Source: Babylonia areolata (taxonomy: Eukaryota > Mollusca > Gastropoda > Neogastropoda > Buccinidae). From it: a stretch of DNA of 64,000 nt. Shown in pieces: positions 51,563 to 63,992 of this stretch. The notes below the pieces were generated by a model that was given only the letters and a program-made list of their open reading frames with translations, did no database searches and was not told the DNA's origin. Where the stretch lies: positions 30,435,958 through 30,499,957 of the forward strand of contig NC_134884.1 in the NCBI RefSeq assembly GCF_041734735.1, written 5' to 3'. The position numbers and the translations under genes are program-made. Numbering within the stretch: the stretch's first letter is position 1; each line of letters begins with the position of its first letter.

Positions 51563-54500
51563 CTAGAAGCTCCAGTCAAACATCAGCTTGCCTTCGTTAG
51601 GAACAAACTTGACGGAAAAGTCCAAGGTGTAGCCTGGCGTGACAGAACAAGGTGAGCAGTTCAGGTAGACGGCTTGCTGACAGTACATGTTCCATTCCAC
51701 TAGCTTGCCCACCACGGGTGTGTGGAGAGGGCCGGTGCTGAGGGTATGTCCCTGGCCAAAGTCGTAGTCACACCACAGGGCCACACCGTTCACAACATCC
51801 TCCCTGTCAACAGTGTGAACACATTGCTTTCATCAGCTGTACCACTGCAGTTAGTTCACTGTCAGCACATAGCTTTCGTCAGTTGCACCACTGCAGTCAG
51901 TTCATTGTCACCAAATTGCTTTCGTCAGCTGCACCACTGCAGTTAGTTCACTGTCAGCACATAGCTTTCGTCAGCTCCATCACTGTAGTCAGTTCATTGT
52001 CAGCAAATAGCTTTCGTCAGCTGTACCACTGTAGTTAGTTCATTGTCAGCAAATTGCTTTCGTCAGCTGCACCACTGTAGTTAGTTCATTGTCAGTAAAT
52101 TGCTTTCGTCAGCTGCACCACTGCAGTCAGTTCATTGTCAGCAAATTGCTTTCGTCAGCTGTACCACTGTAGTTAGTTCATTGTCAATTCATTGCTTTCG
52201 TCAGCTGTACCACTGCAGTTAGTTCATTGTCACCAAATTGCTTTCGTCAGCTGCACCACTGTAGTTAGTTCATTGTCAATTCATTGCTTTCGTCAGCTGC
52301 ACCACTGCAGTCAGTTCATTGTCAGCAAATTGCTTTCGTCAGCTGTACCACTGTAGTTAGTTCATTGTCAATTCATTGCTTTCGTCAGCTGTACCACTGC
52401 AGTTAGTTCATTGTCAGCAAATTGCTTTCGTCAGCTGCACCACTGTAGTTAGTTCATTGTCAGCAAATTGCTTTCGTCAGCTGTACTACTGTAGTTAGTT
52501 CATTGTCAGCAAATTGCTTTCATCAGCTGTACCACTGTAGTTAGTTCATTGTCAATTCATTGCTTTCGTCAGCTGTACCACTGCAGTTAGTTCATTGTCA
52601 GCAAATTGCTTTCGTCAGCTGTACCACTGCAGTTAGTTCATTGTCACTGTAACCACATTGCTTCTATCAGCTGTACCACTGCAGTTAGTTCACTGTCAGC
52701 ACATTGCTTTCGCTAGCTGTGCCACTGCAGGTAGTTCATTGTCAGCACATTCTTTGCATAGTAATTTCATCAAGTGATGGGATCACAGCACATAACCATA
52801 TTTTTCAGCCTGAATTGTATTCCCTATTGCCATTTCACCAGTATCCCAGAATTTTTCATTATTTGATTAGTTTTGTAACTTTACTGTTTACTTTTCCTGA
52901 CTGAATGATTGTCGTTTGACAATCCAAAGGTATAGAAATATAGAAAGAAACATCTGAGAAGCTGTAAAAATTTGACAATCATTAAAAAAAAAAGTTTGAA
53001 TGTACTGATATACCCCAATATTCAACTGATCTCAAGTGCTCCCACAAAATAATTCTCTCACATTGTGACCTGTTTAGATGTGCCAGCCCGCAAGAACACT
53101 TGAAAACATTAATAAGAAATTTTATTTTGTTTTTATTACATCAGTAGTTCTAAACATACAATTCTTCACCCCACCCCCCACAACTGAAAATGAAACTAAA
53201 ACACAGCACTCTACTGCACCTGTTAAAGTGTGCACATGCGCATAAACACACACATGATTAAAACATTTGCAAACAAGCAGAAAACCCTGTAAAAGTTTCT
53301 CAAATGTCAAGTGTAAACAGCATGCATGATCCACACACTCACACGCACACGCAAACACAAAGCGGACACACAGAAAACAAGCCTTACACTTCGCAGGTAA
53401 GCTGCAGAGAGTTACTGCCTGTGGCTCCCTCTTCGGGTTGAAGGTCCTCCCCACTCAAGGTGAAGACGGTGACAGGTTGCGACATCGCTTTTCCCGGGTA
53501 CTCCCACAGAGGCTGGGTCTCCTCCTGCTGGTCTGCTACCCCTGAGGCACTCTGTGAGGAAAAGCCATTATCATAATAATAACTATAAATGTAATAATAA
53601 TAACAATAGAAATAAAAATAGTACATTTATACAGCACTCAGCGCTTTCAGATCTTTCAAAGTGCTCAGCAATACCTTTTCAGTCAGACACAATGCACACA
53701 AGAACGAACACATGCATGTACACGCACACACGCACACACACACACACACATGCACGCGCGTGCAAAAACATGCACAGAAGAAATATATACATATTGTGGA
53801 TCCACAGAACACAAGATACAGAATGAAGCATTTGCATGAAATGGACTGTTTTTAGACTTGCTTTACGGGATATGAGTGAAGGACTGTGAAGGACCGGAAG
53901 AGAGGAAATCCAGGTTTGTACAGCTGAAAAACAAAAATCCCTCCCTTTGTTTTTCTCTCTACGCTGATTTTGGGAATGCAAAAGATTCTGTCTGTCATCA
54001 GTGGAAGAGCAGAGAGGCCTTGAAGGAACATATCTTTTTAAAAAGGTCAGCAGTATACTGAAGTCATCATTAATGCTGATGATGATAATGACAACGGTCA
54101 TGACTGATAACAATATCATCATACATAATGAAGGGGAAACAATTTCCTATCCCTGCTAGTACTACTAATGACAAAAGAACAAAAAAAGAAAATCGGGAGT
54201 CAGTGGGTGGAGGGAGGGAGGGAGGTTTGGAGATAATTCTATGTGGACTTGTCAGACAGGAGGAAAGAGGTGGTCAGAGGTCAGTTTGGAGGGGAAAAAA
54301 TATGTGTATCTGTCTGTATGTATAATGGTACATCCCTGGCATTCTTTTTCCATCCTGTCTGAATATTTCTTTAGCCTGGTTTGAGTTTTACATGGATTAA
54401 TTGAGAAGTGAGTGAACTGGTTCCTTTAATATTGTTTTAATCAACCTTTTAACACCATTTCATTTCTTTGATTGGTTTTAAAAGAAATGGCAGGTGATCA

Positions 54501-57500
54501 GCCCTGAAATGACACTTTTGCAGTAAGCTGGGCTAGGAGCAACATGACTGGATTTTCGCATCCCTATGCATAACATGCAAAATAATTCACTAAAGAGGTA
54601 TTCCATAAGAAACTATTATTTCTTCTTTTTTTTTCATAAATCATTTCACCATCTTCTTTTCTTCATAGTCTTCATATCATCCTTCAAGGACAGTTTTGGG
54701 CAGTCACGGAATTGTGATTTTTCTTCTGCTGTTATTTGAGAGCATTACAAAGCCGTAATGGGTGTCTCTGGAGTTATTGCCATGGGCGGCTGGTGTTGGC
54801 GATATACCCGAGTCCAAAGGAGACAATATTGCATTCAGGCACAATACTGGCTGTACCCTCAGAGAATGCCCCCCCAACCCTACTCTCCTCCCCACCAGAT
54901 GCTCTTTTTGAAGGTTTTACATTGTCTTTGACTTCCCTCACTTTTACCCCATAGATAAGCGTACATAAATAAGTAAATAAATAAATAAATAAATAAATAA
55001 TAATTATAATATAAAAAAGGTAGTAATAATAATAACAATAATAAATAAATAAATAAGACAACAATGATGATAAATAAGCAAATAAATTAAATGTAAAACA
55101 TGAAGACACACATTCACACATACACCCACACTTGCATAACAGATATGCACCAAACATGCAGTTTCACAGATATGAAAGCACAGTCAAATACACATAAACG
55201 TACATGAGCCCCAACACACACACACATTACCCTGCACCTCCTCTACCCCCCTCCTCCACACACTCATTTCTAGGGTACGTATTGCAGCTTCCATGGCACA
55301 CACACAAACACACACACACACACTGAACACTTACTTGTACAAGCACACACACATACGCCCATATCCCCCACCCACAATCCCACACACATATATACAAAGA
55401 TATATATATATACACACCCGCACGTTCCAATATCCCGTTGCTCCCACAGTGTAGGCATGCATACACTCACATACCTCATCCTCTACCCCCCCTCACCTCC
55501 ACTTCCCCCTCACACACACACACACACACATATGCACGTGCACAGAATTCTCCTGACACTTGTGTACACTTACACCCTTGTGCCTGCACAAATGCACTCA
55601 AACACACAGACCCACACATACACACACGCACAGAGGCTGCCACTGATTGGCCGCAAGAGGGATGGGAAAAGATCTCTGATGCCAAGAACGTGGCGTCTAG
55701 TGTGTTGCTCAGTCTATTGTATTTGGAAAAGCCCACAGAGATTCCGTTCTGTTTTGAAGAAATTTGCGCAATGTTGGTTTGGAAATGATGCCGATATTTG
55801 TTTGATTTGCAAAGCATCGTGCTCTACCTTTCATGTTAGACTTACGGCTGCTCCCTCTCTCTGCTTTTATTTCTTTGAGGCGATCGATGGTGTGATGGCC
55901 TTGTACCTGTTCTTTTTGATATTCTTTGACTTTTTTTTTTTTCAATGCCTGACTAAGCGCGTTGGGCTACGCTGCTGGTCAGGCATCTGCTTGGCAGATG
56001 TGGTGTAGCGTATATGGATTTGTCCGAACGCAGTGACGCCTCCTTGAGCTACTGAAACTGAAACTGAACTTACCCCATAACATTTATTCCATAAAAAAAG
56101 TTATTCATTTATCTAAAAAAAAAAAAAAAAAAAAAAATTACATATCTATCAATTTATTCTAAAAATCTTTGAAAATTCATTTTGTAATGATGATAGAGCT
56201 GTTAAGTTGGTTTAATACATGTGCTTATATTCCTCCACAATCATATACTTATTAAAAGTGTGTGTGAGTGTGCATGCTTGCATGTCTGTTTATAAACACA
56301 GCTCTGCAACAGGCAGTGGCAAAAAAAGAAAAAAGAAAAAAAAGAAAAAAAAGGGGGGTGAGGGAAGAGAGGGGGTGTGGGGGTGGGGCATAATAACTCA
56401 CTTTGATCAAGGTGTCAAAAATGTTGAGCATGAACCCCTGACAGAGCCCTACGGGGGCGCGGATCTTCCACAGGTGTTCAAAGTGCATGGCGACGGCGTA
56501 GACAGTGATGGTCCCTGGCAGCACCTGTGCACCTGGGGACAGCATGGGGCGCAAGGCATGGGCGGCGTACCAGAACTGCAGGCTGTCCCACGGCAACGAA
56601 CATGTCTGGAAGTATGGCTCCCCCATCACCAAGTCCACCTGTTCATCGGACAGACACCAACCCCATGAATCTGCTGACAATGAAAACCTTGACAGGACTC
56701 GCCCCAAGCGTGAAAGTAGAGGGGGATCAAAACTGATGTCACCATAAGAGTAGGGCATGAAGGCAACAGAACTTGGGACAATCTAAAAAAAAAAAAAAAA
56801 AAACCCATAAAAATTGGTTTGAGACCAGACTAAGGGCTTTAACAACACAGAGTCATTAGCACAACAGGCTGCCTACGTGGGTAGCGGATGACTGACAGCT
56901 ACCTTCAGGCACTCATCATTCGTTTCCCCATGTCATTCAGTCAGGCTTCAGTCACACACATGTTGTTTCATGGGAAGCACTTAGAGCTCACTGCATGTGG
57001 GGTTTGCACCATGTAGACACAACACAATATTATCATTCTTACAATAATGGGAATATAAACAACAAAAAAATGCAAGTGAGCAATTCACACATCCTAGTCC
57101 ACACAAAAAAGAAAAAAAAGAAATCAGCATTGCAAGAATGCTTAATTTTGAAGGTGAATGGACCACACATGGCAAAAAATGAGGTGACCCCCCCAAAAAA
57201 AAAACAAAACAAAACAAAAAACAAAAAAAAACAAAACAGAAACAGAGCAATAGAAAAATAAAAAAGAAATTTCTTGCACAGGATTTCCAGGAGGTGAGGT
57301 TACTATTCATACTGAAACTCAAGTTTCACTGAAAGAATCCTGTTATCCCCCTGGGGGGACACACATGCTAACGCTGCAGCACAGACAATACTCTTTCTAA
57401 GCAGCATACAGAATCTCATGCAAATGTATACACTGCCATGTATAAAGAACCACACATATGACTTAACATTCACCAGGTCAAGAGTATTTTGACAGTGTGG

Positions 57501-60500
57501 TTTACTAGTGTTGAATGAACCCAATGTCATACAGTTGAGCTGATAGTGTTTAAGGTGTAAACAAGCTCAAGACATGATGACATGATGTCATCTGAAATGT
57601 TTTGAAGCACACCAAACAATCCCTTACTGGCTTACAGGTGCATCTGATGATGCATGCAAAAGCATCCCCACAAGCAGACTCCTTAAAGCCCATACTTCCT
57701 TCACACACATACAGAATAATTTCACACACACACACACACACTTCCAATCATGCACTAAGATACAGACACACACATTATTGTATGGAAGTATGATGGTAAT
57801 CATACCTGTAAGCCCTGAAAATCTTCCTTCAAAGCTTTCTGAGCAGTTTTATCCAGGATGATGATCTTGTCCTCTAACTGGTTCTCCTTGATGATGTCTT
57901 TGAGAACCCTTAATCCCATTTTGCTGCTTTGCAACACAAACACCTGTAACCACACCCACAAAAACACACCCACATGTATGTTAAGATTTAGTAGGGGTGC
58001 AAAAATCACTATTATATTCATAATTATCTTTGCAAAGTGTTGTGGAACTTTCTTTTCACTATTTTCAAGCTGCTCCCTTCTCAAATACTGAGCAGGCTGC
58101 TTTGCAATCTACTGTCACTAAACTGAAGTGCTTGTTGCAAGTCCAACTCAACTCTGGCGCCACCTATATTGTGCACAAAATCAATGTTTACACTATGACT
58201 ATGGTTCAATCTATGTAAATACCACTTCAAATTCAAGATTTCATTTCCCTTCACCCTTTTGGGGGCATGGGGAATTTCAAACAACTGCACAAAAGAACAC
58301 AATAAAAACATGAAAAACTACTAACAAGTGAACTGCATCAAATACACTCACATGTTAAACACAACATACAATTTAGACAAATCCACCAGTAAAGCAAAAT
58401 ATGGAATGTCTGAGCTGAGTCTATGGCAATGCATTACTTTTGAAAATACTTTTGACAGCATTCACACAAATACCCTTTGTAACATCAGAGACACGATTCA
58501 TGTATGGCATTCTTAACAAGATTGTCAACAGCACTGACTATAACTCAGTATAGGTCACAGGTGATAAGTGGAAAGACACTATGTGTGTTTGGTGTTTGCA
58601 AGACTGTCAGCATCAGACACATACACTGACTATAAGTAACAAGTGATATACATGGAAAGACACTATTCATGTATGGCATTCCAAGCAAGATTGCTAACAT
58701 CAGCTGACTTTTATATACCGACTGTAGGTCACAAGTGATATGTGGTACAACCCTGACAGACCCATTTGACATCAAGACTGGAGTTAAATGAGTGTCACCA
58801 ATTTAGATCATCTGGAACATGAAAAATGAAGTGCAAACAGGCAGCACAAGATTCACAAAAACAAAACAAAACAGAAACTAAAAGGTAAGAGAAAGAACAT
58901 ATATGCTTATGCATGTAGCATGAATGCACACTTGCATAATAGATTTAAATGGATTTCAAATTAAAGTATTGAAAACCAGGTCCCTCTGTGTTAGCGTGTG
59001 TGTGTAAGATGTGTGTAAGAGTAGCAGTGTGTGTGTGTGTGTGTGTGTGTGTGAGTGTCAGTGAGTGTGAGCAAGTACTTGAGTGAATGAGAGAGAGACA
59101 GTGAGTGAGAGAGGGAGGTTAAAAGAGAGATGGAGAGAGAGAGAGAGAGAGAGAGAGTGAATGAGAATGAAAGAAAGATTGGGTGTGAGAGTAAGTGTGA
59201 GTGTGACAAGAGTGACTGTGTGTGTGTGAATGTACCCACTGTGCATGCATGTGCGCGTCTGCGTGTGAACATAAACTGTGAGAACATCCATACAGATTTT
59301 ATTATTTCATTATATTGAAGTTTCCTAGAACTTTCTGTCTCATATGTGTGTGTGTCCATGTATGTGCGTGCACATGTCTGCGTAAGCATGCGTGTGTGAG
59401 TGTGTGCTTATATGGGACGTGTGTGCTATTTGTTTTGAAAGTTCAATTCATCTGTTCATTTCAACAGAAACACCAGAAGTAGACAACACATACCATGTGG
59501 CCAACTGGCTGTATTCTTCACTCACCTTTCTGGCTCCGAGCATAGCAGCCATGAAAGGCAACAAACTGAAGTCGCAGATACACACACACACTGTCGTACT
59601 GCTCACATGCTGAAAAAAAAAATGCTGGAGTCATACTTCACTTTGAAAACAAAATACTGTGAACACACGTCACACATCCATTTACACACACATCTCACCC
59701 ACTCTCAGGCACGCTTGTATCAGAACTACATTTGGATCATTGTTTATCAGTAAAACAGTAAGCATGTAAATCGTGTCGTCTTATTTCATTGTGTTTGGGA
59801 CGTTTCATCATAAAATTATATTCATCACCAGTGATAAACATACTGCATTCTTTACACAAATTTTCATGCTTTTTATTCCGATTTTCTGCCATTATCAATT
59901 GAAGAACATTTATGCAGTTGTCACTTCAAAGCACTCCTTTTTTTTTTAGTATCTCATAACATTTATTGCTATGGTGCAAAGCTTCCCACCATAATCAGCG
60001 GCACTTAACTTGTATGTATACCTTTTTGCACATACACCAGTTTCTCTATAAATGAAATGAGTCAAAGTAATTGTTTTTTTTAATTAAAACAAATAAAAGA
60101 AAGATTTTCTGATTTCATGAATATTTTCAGATTCCAAATCTTGTGATGGGAATATGAATAACCACTATTTGGAAGGATTTAAAAAATACATACACTCACA
60201 CACACACACACAAAAAAAAACCAACCCAAAAAACCAACAAACAAACAAAAATCCACGAAAGCAAACAACATAAAAAATAAAACAAGAAAAAACCACACAA
60301 ACACAACACACACTGTCACACTGACCTTCCTCAATGTCTGCAGGAACACACTGTTGCGAGACTCGTCACTCAGCATGCCCAGGCGGGACCGACTGACTGC
60401 CATGTGCAACGAGCACTCACACACTGGTCTCTCTGACAAGTCAACCTCTCTGTGGGACACACACAGCACACTGTCAGTCCTCCCCACCACTGTCTTTCTC

Positions 60501-63500
60501 CTTTTTTTTTGTCTGGCATTCAGAATTGTATTCTGGTCTTGAGAAGACTTCTCAGTAACACAGCACCACAACATCTTCACGACAGATGACAGTCTGACTC
60601 ACTGCATATCTAATCTCCTTTTTGAATGTTAAGTCAGAACATGCCTTCAAGGAAGAACACTGTCCAGCTTTGCATCAAAAACATCATACCTCCAACAGGA
60701 GACAGGTTAAAAATAAATACTAGTACCAATCAACTGCACCCAAAGTCAAAGTAGACAAATTCTAAATAGATATAAACTTTTACTGGATAGTGAATACAGA
60801 AATGTAAATTCATTACCTCAAGAACAGCAGAAATTCAATATAAAAAGCAAGATTTTTTGTTGACTTCCAGATATAAGATGTAATTTTTTTCCTTTTAATC
60901 AATTTCTTTTTTTGCTGCCTCTTTGTTTCAGCTGTTTTACATCACACTTCTCATCACATGTCCCACGATACATCCACAGCCAAAGTCTATCTCCTCTGCT
61001 GCAGTGTTAGTGTTGTAGTCCACAGGGAAATATCCATGTTACATCACCAAAAGGCCACACACCAGACAGACACTGCAGTGCTGCTCACCACTTAGGTGGT
61101 GTTTTGTAGTGCCTCTTCTGATTTAACATTCACAGGACATTAAAGTGTTGGTCTGAGGGTCCTGAGTTTGAATCTCAGTAACGGTGCTAGGTGGGTAAAG
61201 GGTGGAGATTTTTTCAATCTCCCAGGTCAACATCATGTGCAGACCTGCTAGTGCCTGAATGCCCTTCGTGTGTATATGCACACAGACAAATAAGCATGTT
61301 AAAGATCCTGTAATCCATGTCAGCGTTTGGTGGGTTATGGAAACAAGAACATACTCAGCATGCACACCCCGAAAATGGAGTATGGCAGCTTACGTGGTGG
61401 CGTAAATAAACAAAACCGTCACATACATAAAATGTTACATGTTTGTCTGAGTGTGTATGTATGCGCGCCTGAAATCTGCTTGAATGACACAGGACAGGAA
61501 TGAAGAGCGCCCAATGGCAGCCGTCAGTCGGCTCTAACCAGGTAGGCAAACTGTTGTGCAAATGACCCCGGAGTTTGTAAAGCACTTAGAGCTTGGTTTC
61601 TGACCCAGGATAGGTGATAAGAAGTATCCACATCATCATCATCATATACTTATCCTTTTACTGGTTACGATAATCACTGTCATGCAGCCAGAAGGAGCTG
61701 GCATACTGCTGGAGTAAAAAAGAAAAATAGTGCCTCCAATATGCCAACTTAGTAAAAAAGAAAAATAGTCCCTCCAAAATCAATCAGTCCCCGAAAGAAA
61801 CACAGACAAAACACGGCCCTACAGCACTACTCACTGTCCTGGCAGGGCCGTCTCAAACCACAGGCTATACTCATCATGGTAGCTGATGAGACGAAACGTT
61901 TCCCCTCGGCTCACCTCCAGACAGTGAGAGGGGTAAAATATGGACTGTATCCAGTGATCCCGCCACTGTCACAAAACAGGCATCAACATCTGAATCGAGG
62001 AGCTGAACCTCATTTCATAAACACACACACACACACACACACACACAGTCTTACACAAATATACCCACTCTCACTCTCCTGGCTTTTAATCAACTCTGTT
62101 CAAGCCCACTGATGAGTTTTAAACATTTGTTCAGAAGTGGATCTAACCATTCACATCGATACATGCTTGTACTGTTACAATGGTGAGATGGTGCATCGTG
62201 TCAGAAATGAAAAAGAAAAGAAAAAAAATGGGGAGAGATGGATGAGGGGGAGGGGGTGGGAGATAAGCTGCTTGCCATGTGGAATAAATCATGATAATCA
62301 AAATCATTAGAAATGTATCTAAAAAAAAAAAAACAACAATGAAAAACAACAACCCCAAAACCCTCCAAATAACCTCACCAACACACATATGCACTGCCAT
62401 GTGGAATAAATCAACATCTACATATCCAGGCTTGTTCATACATCCACACACAATTCACACACAGACTACCTAATCACACTGAATCATAACACAAGCAGGT
62501 CTACATATAATCACACTGAATCCTATTTGGCACACACTCCTATTTCTAGGCAGCACAGGCTCCTCATCAGAAAAAAACAAACAAAACAAAAAAAAACCAA
62601 AAAAAACCCAACTCACAGGCTGACTGTCACCCTGGGGATGGGCCCAGCTGGGTGCACAGGACAGGATGATCTCCCCCTCAGGGTCCATCTCCAAGTCCCA
62701 CCACACAAAGACAGCATCCACTTTACCATCCACCTGCGCCTCCACGCTCACCTCGCTGGTCTCGTCCTTTTTTAGTGCGCCCCGCTTGCTGAAGTCAAAC
62801 CTGTCCAAAGCACACAGGCAACAAACACACACTCACCTGGCTTGTATCATTTATTTACTATTTTCTTCATTGATTTATTTTTCTTTTGTTTTTTTTGGGG
62901 CGTGGGGGGCTGCCACCTCTTTCTGTCTTACACAACTTGGTGCAGTCCCCCAATGTTGATTTAGCCACTAGTGCTGACTGGAAGGTGTCGTCAACTCCTA
63001 ATAGTTCATATTGATGTGTCTTGTTGTCTGTTTGTTAGGGGTGATAAAGTGGATATATGTGTTCTGTCATGTACAACAGTGTGTATATGTGTGTTCTGTC
63101 ATGTAGTCATCAACATTACTTTGATTGGGAAGTAAGCACCATAATCACAGAAAAGAATTAGCTTTTCTTTTTTACAGACAATACAACCTATCAGGCCTAT
63201 GTAAACAGTGTTATGCCTCCACACTGACTTTAAGAAAGCCTTTTTATGCCTTAACATTTTGGATGAGTGAGATCCATTTAAAATAACAAACATTTCTCAC
63301 AGAATGTTCAGACAGAAGTCCCATTATAAGGCAAACTTTTGCTGCTCCTGACAGATATTCATTCTTCACAATTTCTTGTACCCTGGGCAAAAACACCCAT
63401 ATTTGACAACATTCTTACTTCTTTAAACTTATTTTCTCTAAGATGTGGACATTTACTTGATGTTGAGGCAGACACTTTACTGCCATTAAGGATAAGTTTC

Positions 63501-63992
63501 AGTTTCAGTTTATCAAGGTGGTGTCACTTCATTTGGAAAAATCCATGTATGCTACATCACATCTGCTAGGCAGACGCCTGTTGAGTTGATTTCTTCTCCA
63601 GAATTTTAACAGAGGACAACACTTGCCTTTGGGTTATTTTTTAGTGTGCCAAGTGGGTGCTGGACATGGGACCCTGGATTACTGTCTCATCCGAATGACT
63701 AGATGCTCAGTTTGATTTTCCAGTCAAACTTGGGAGAAAGGGTGAGACCAGGATTCGAACCAAGGTCCTCACTTACACTGCAATAGCAGATAAGCATCTT
63801 AACCATTCTGCCACCTTCACAACAGACTGCAATTCATAACCCCCTCCCCAATCCTCATGTTGTGTTCCTCATACTTTACCTGAAGACTTTGACAGGTGGG
63901 GCGACAGGTGTGAAAAGGCTGGGGCTGATCTGACTCAGCTGCAGGTCATGTAAGGAGGGGACACCACCACACTCGCTATAGCTGGCAGGCAC
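51563..63992 (-). CDS. PRMT7: Protein arginine methyltransferase 7, C-terminal nine coding exons (5' end outside window)
   Basis: PRMT7 makes monomethylarginine on histones and other proteins using AdoMet. In transcript order the exons are 63992-63880, 62800-62617, 61965-61835, 60449-60326, 59609-59526, 57943-57806, 56638-56402, 53551-53390 and 51799-51563. Phases agree throughout, giving 469 residues to a TAG at 51563-51565. Matches to human PRMT7 (692 residues) are WWDLEMDPEGEI, WRDHWIQSIFY (the THW-loop position of the first module), RPVCECSLHM, VCVCICDFSLL, LEDKIIILDK, GEPYFQTCSLPW with LQFWYAAHALRP, PLWEYPGKAMSQP, and CQQAVYL near the end. The AdoMet-binding core of the first module lies beyond 64000. 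The second module is known to be degenerate in animals. The first listed exon is still open in frame to the window edge, but a TTCAG acceptor fits at 63992. The last exon could start at 51803 by its stronger CAG, but only 51799 keeps phase with the GAA|GTGTAAG donor. Confidence 0.95.
51815..52750. repeat. 46-bp minisatellite, about 20 units, in the last PRMT7 intron
   Basis: Plus-strand unit: CAGCTGTACCACTGCAGTTA, GTTCATTGTCAGCAAATTGC, TTTCGT. Variable positions recur (CTGCAGTCAG or CTGTAGTTAG; AGCAAA or AATTCA). The array begins about 12 bp from the 3' splice site of the final exon, so in the transcript it is the sequence just upstream of the acceptor. Confidence 0.95.
52751..53389. other. 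Remainder of the last PRMT7 intron
   Basis: AT-rich DNA with some CA-rich words near 53240-53370. Nothing else recognised. Confidence 0.5.
53552..54492. repeat. PRMT7 intron with AAT-rich/CA-rich repeats and a SINE-tail-like segment
   Basis: 53570-53675 has AATAATAATAACAATAG followed by TACATTTATACAGCACTCAG and CGCTTTCAGATCTTTCAAAGTGCT, resembling dispersed SINE tails (compare 7858 and 33370). CA-rich sequence covers 53715-53765. 53870-54490 shows nothing recognised. Confidence 0.5.
54493..54560 (+). repeat. Short dispersed segment family F, copy 2
   Basis: GGTGATCAGCCCTGAAAT...GCTGGGCTAGGAGCAACATG aligns with 19766-19839. Confidence 0.5.
54955..55660. repeat. Simple-repeat cluster: (AAAT)n, AAT-rich and CA-rich
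   Basis: (AAAT)n at 54966-55005, AATA-rich to 55095, then CA/CACAT-rich stretches at 55215-55400 and 55495-55635, inside a PRMT7 intron. Confidence 0.85.
55943..56067 (+). mobile_element. SINE family C 3' tail only, well preserved
   Basis: AATGCCTGACTAAGCGCGTT, GGGCTACGCTGCTGGTCAGG, CATCTGCTTGGCAGATGTGG, TGTAGCGTATATGGATTTGT, ending ACTGAAACTGAAACTGA. It follows a T-run and no core; the 200 bp upstream could be the 3' end of a LINE partner but I could not recognise it. Confidence 0.82.
56639..57805. other. PRMT7 intron with SINE-tail fragment
   Basis: 56845-56965 (ACACAGAGTCATTAGCACAA, CAGGCTGCCTACGTGGGTAG, TGACTGACAGCTACC, GTCATTCAGTCAGGCTTCAG) matches the 3' part of the family B composite at 33430-33530. 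A-rich runs at 56784-56802 and 57187-57260. Remainder unremarkable. Confidence 0.65.
57944..59525. repeat. PRMT7 intron: imperfect ~80-bp repeats and GT/GA microsatellites
   Basis: 58495-58745 holds about three diverged copies of a motif with TTCATGTATGGCATTC, CTGACTATAA..., GGTCACAGGTGATA and GGAAAGACACTAT. (GT)n is at 59026-59053 and (GA)n at 59128-59156. Confidence 0.75.
59610..60325. other. PRMT7 intron, no element recognised
   Basis: AT-rich sequence with an A/C-rich stretch of CAAACAAAC-like words (60190-60310) directly before the donor of the exon at 60326-60449. Confidence 0.5.
60958..61105. repeat. Family G body fragment
   Basis: Shares TAGTCCACAGGGAA, GGCCACACAC and CACTGCAGTGCTGCTCACCACT-like words (given in pieces) with 42840-43010, also followed by a GACTTTGGTG/TTAGGTGGTG-type sequence. 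Diverged. Confidence 0.45.
61120..61690 (+). mobile_element. SINE family B, full composite, forward orientation
   Basis: tRNA-like head with B-box-like GAGTTTGAATCTCAG (61168), GGTGGAGATTTTTTCAATCT, CCCAGGTCAACATCATGTGC, AAAGATCCTGTAATCCATGT, CAGCGTTTGGTGGGTTATGG, then the tail GAATGACACAGGACAGG, CCCAATGGCAGCCGTCAGTC, TTGTAAAGCACTTAGAGCTT, GGTTTCTGACCCAGGATAGG and a terminal (ATC)n run. This copy and 33360-33897 have the same order of parts. Confidence 0.85.
61966..62616. repeat. PRMT7 intron with (CA)n and A-rich runs
   Basis: (CA)n at 62020-62046. Near 62385-62410 and 62280-62290 the words GCCATGTGGAATAAATCA recur, and TAATCACACTGAATC recurs at 62471 and 62509. Otherwise unremarkable. Confidence 0.6.
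62801..63495. other. PRMT7 intron, no element recognised
   Basis: T-rich stretch at 62855-62900, GTGTATATGTGTTCTGTCATGTA present twice (63049-63110), otherwise plain AT-rich DNA. Confidence 0.5.
63496..63817 (-). mobile_element. tRNA-derived SINE, family C, nearly full-length
   Basis: Minus strand: head GGTGGCAGAATGGTTAAGAT (A-box-like), B-box GGTTCGAATCC (intact), CAAACTGAGCATCTAGTCAT, core GGATGAGACAGTAATCCAGG...AAAATTCTGGAGAAGAAATC, tail GCAGATGTGATGTAGCATAC, ending AACTGAAACTGAA. Lacks the GCCTGACTA... part of the tail present at 22228-22606. Close to PRMT7 exon 63880-63992. Confidence 0.85.

Noticed and set aside
55457-56008. Plus-strand open frame of 183 codons
   Set aside because: It starts in CA repeats and ends in a SINE tail. 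The middle part (about 55660-55850) has no motif I recognise, though a LINE 3' end is possible.
56639-56770. Longer PRMT7 exon (open frame continues upstream to about 56758)
   Set aside because: The phase-0 donor of the preceding exon and homology (LQ then VDLVMGEP) place the acceptor at CAG before 56638. The upstream open stretch has no PRMT7 counterpart.
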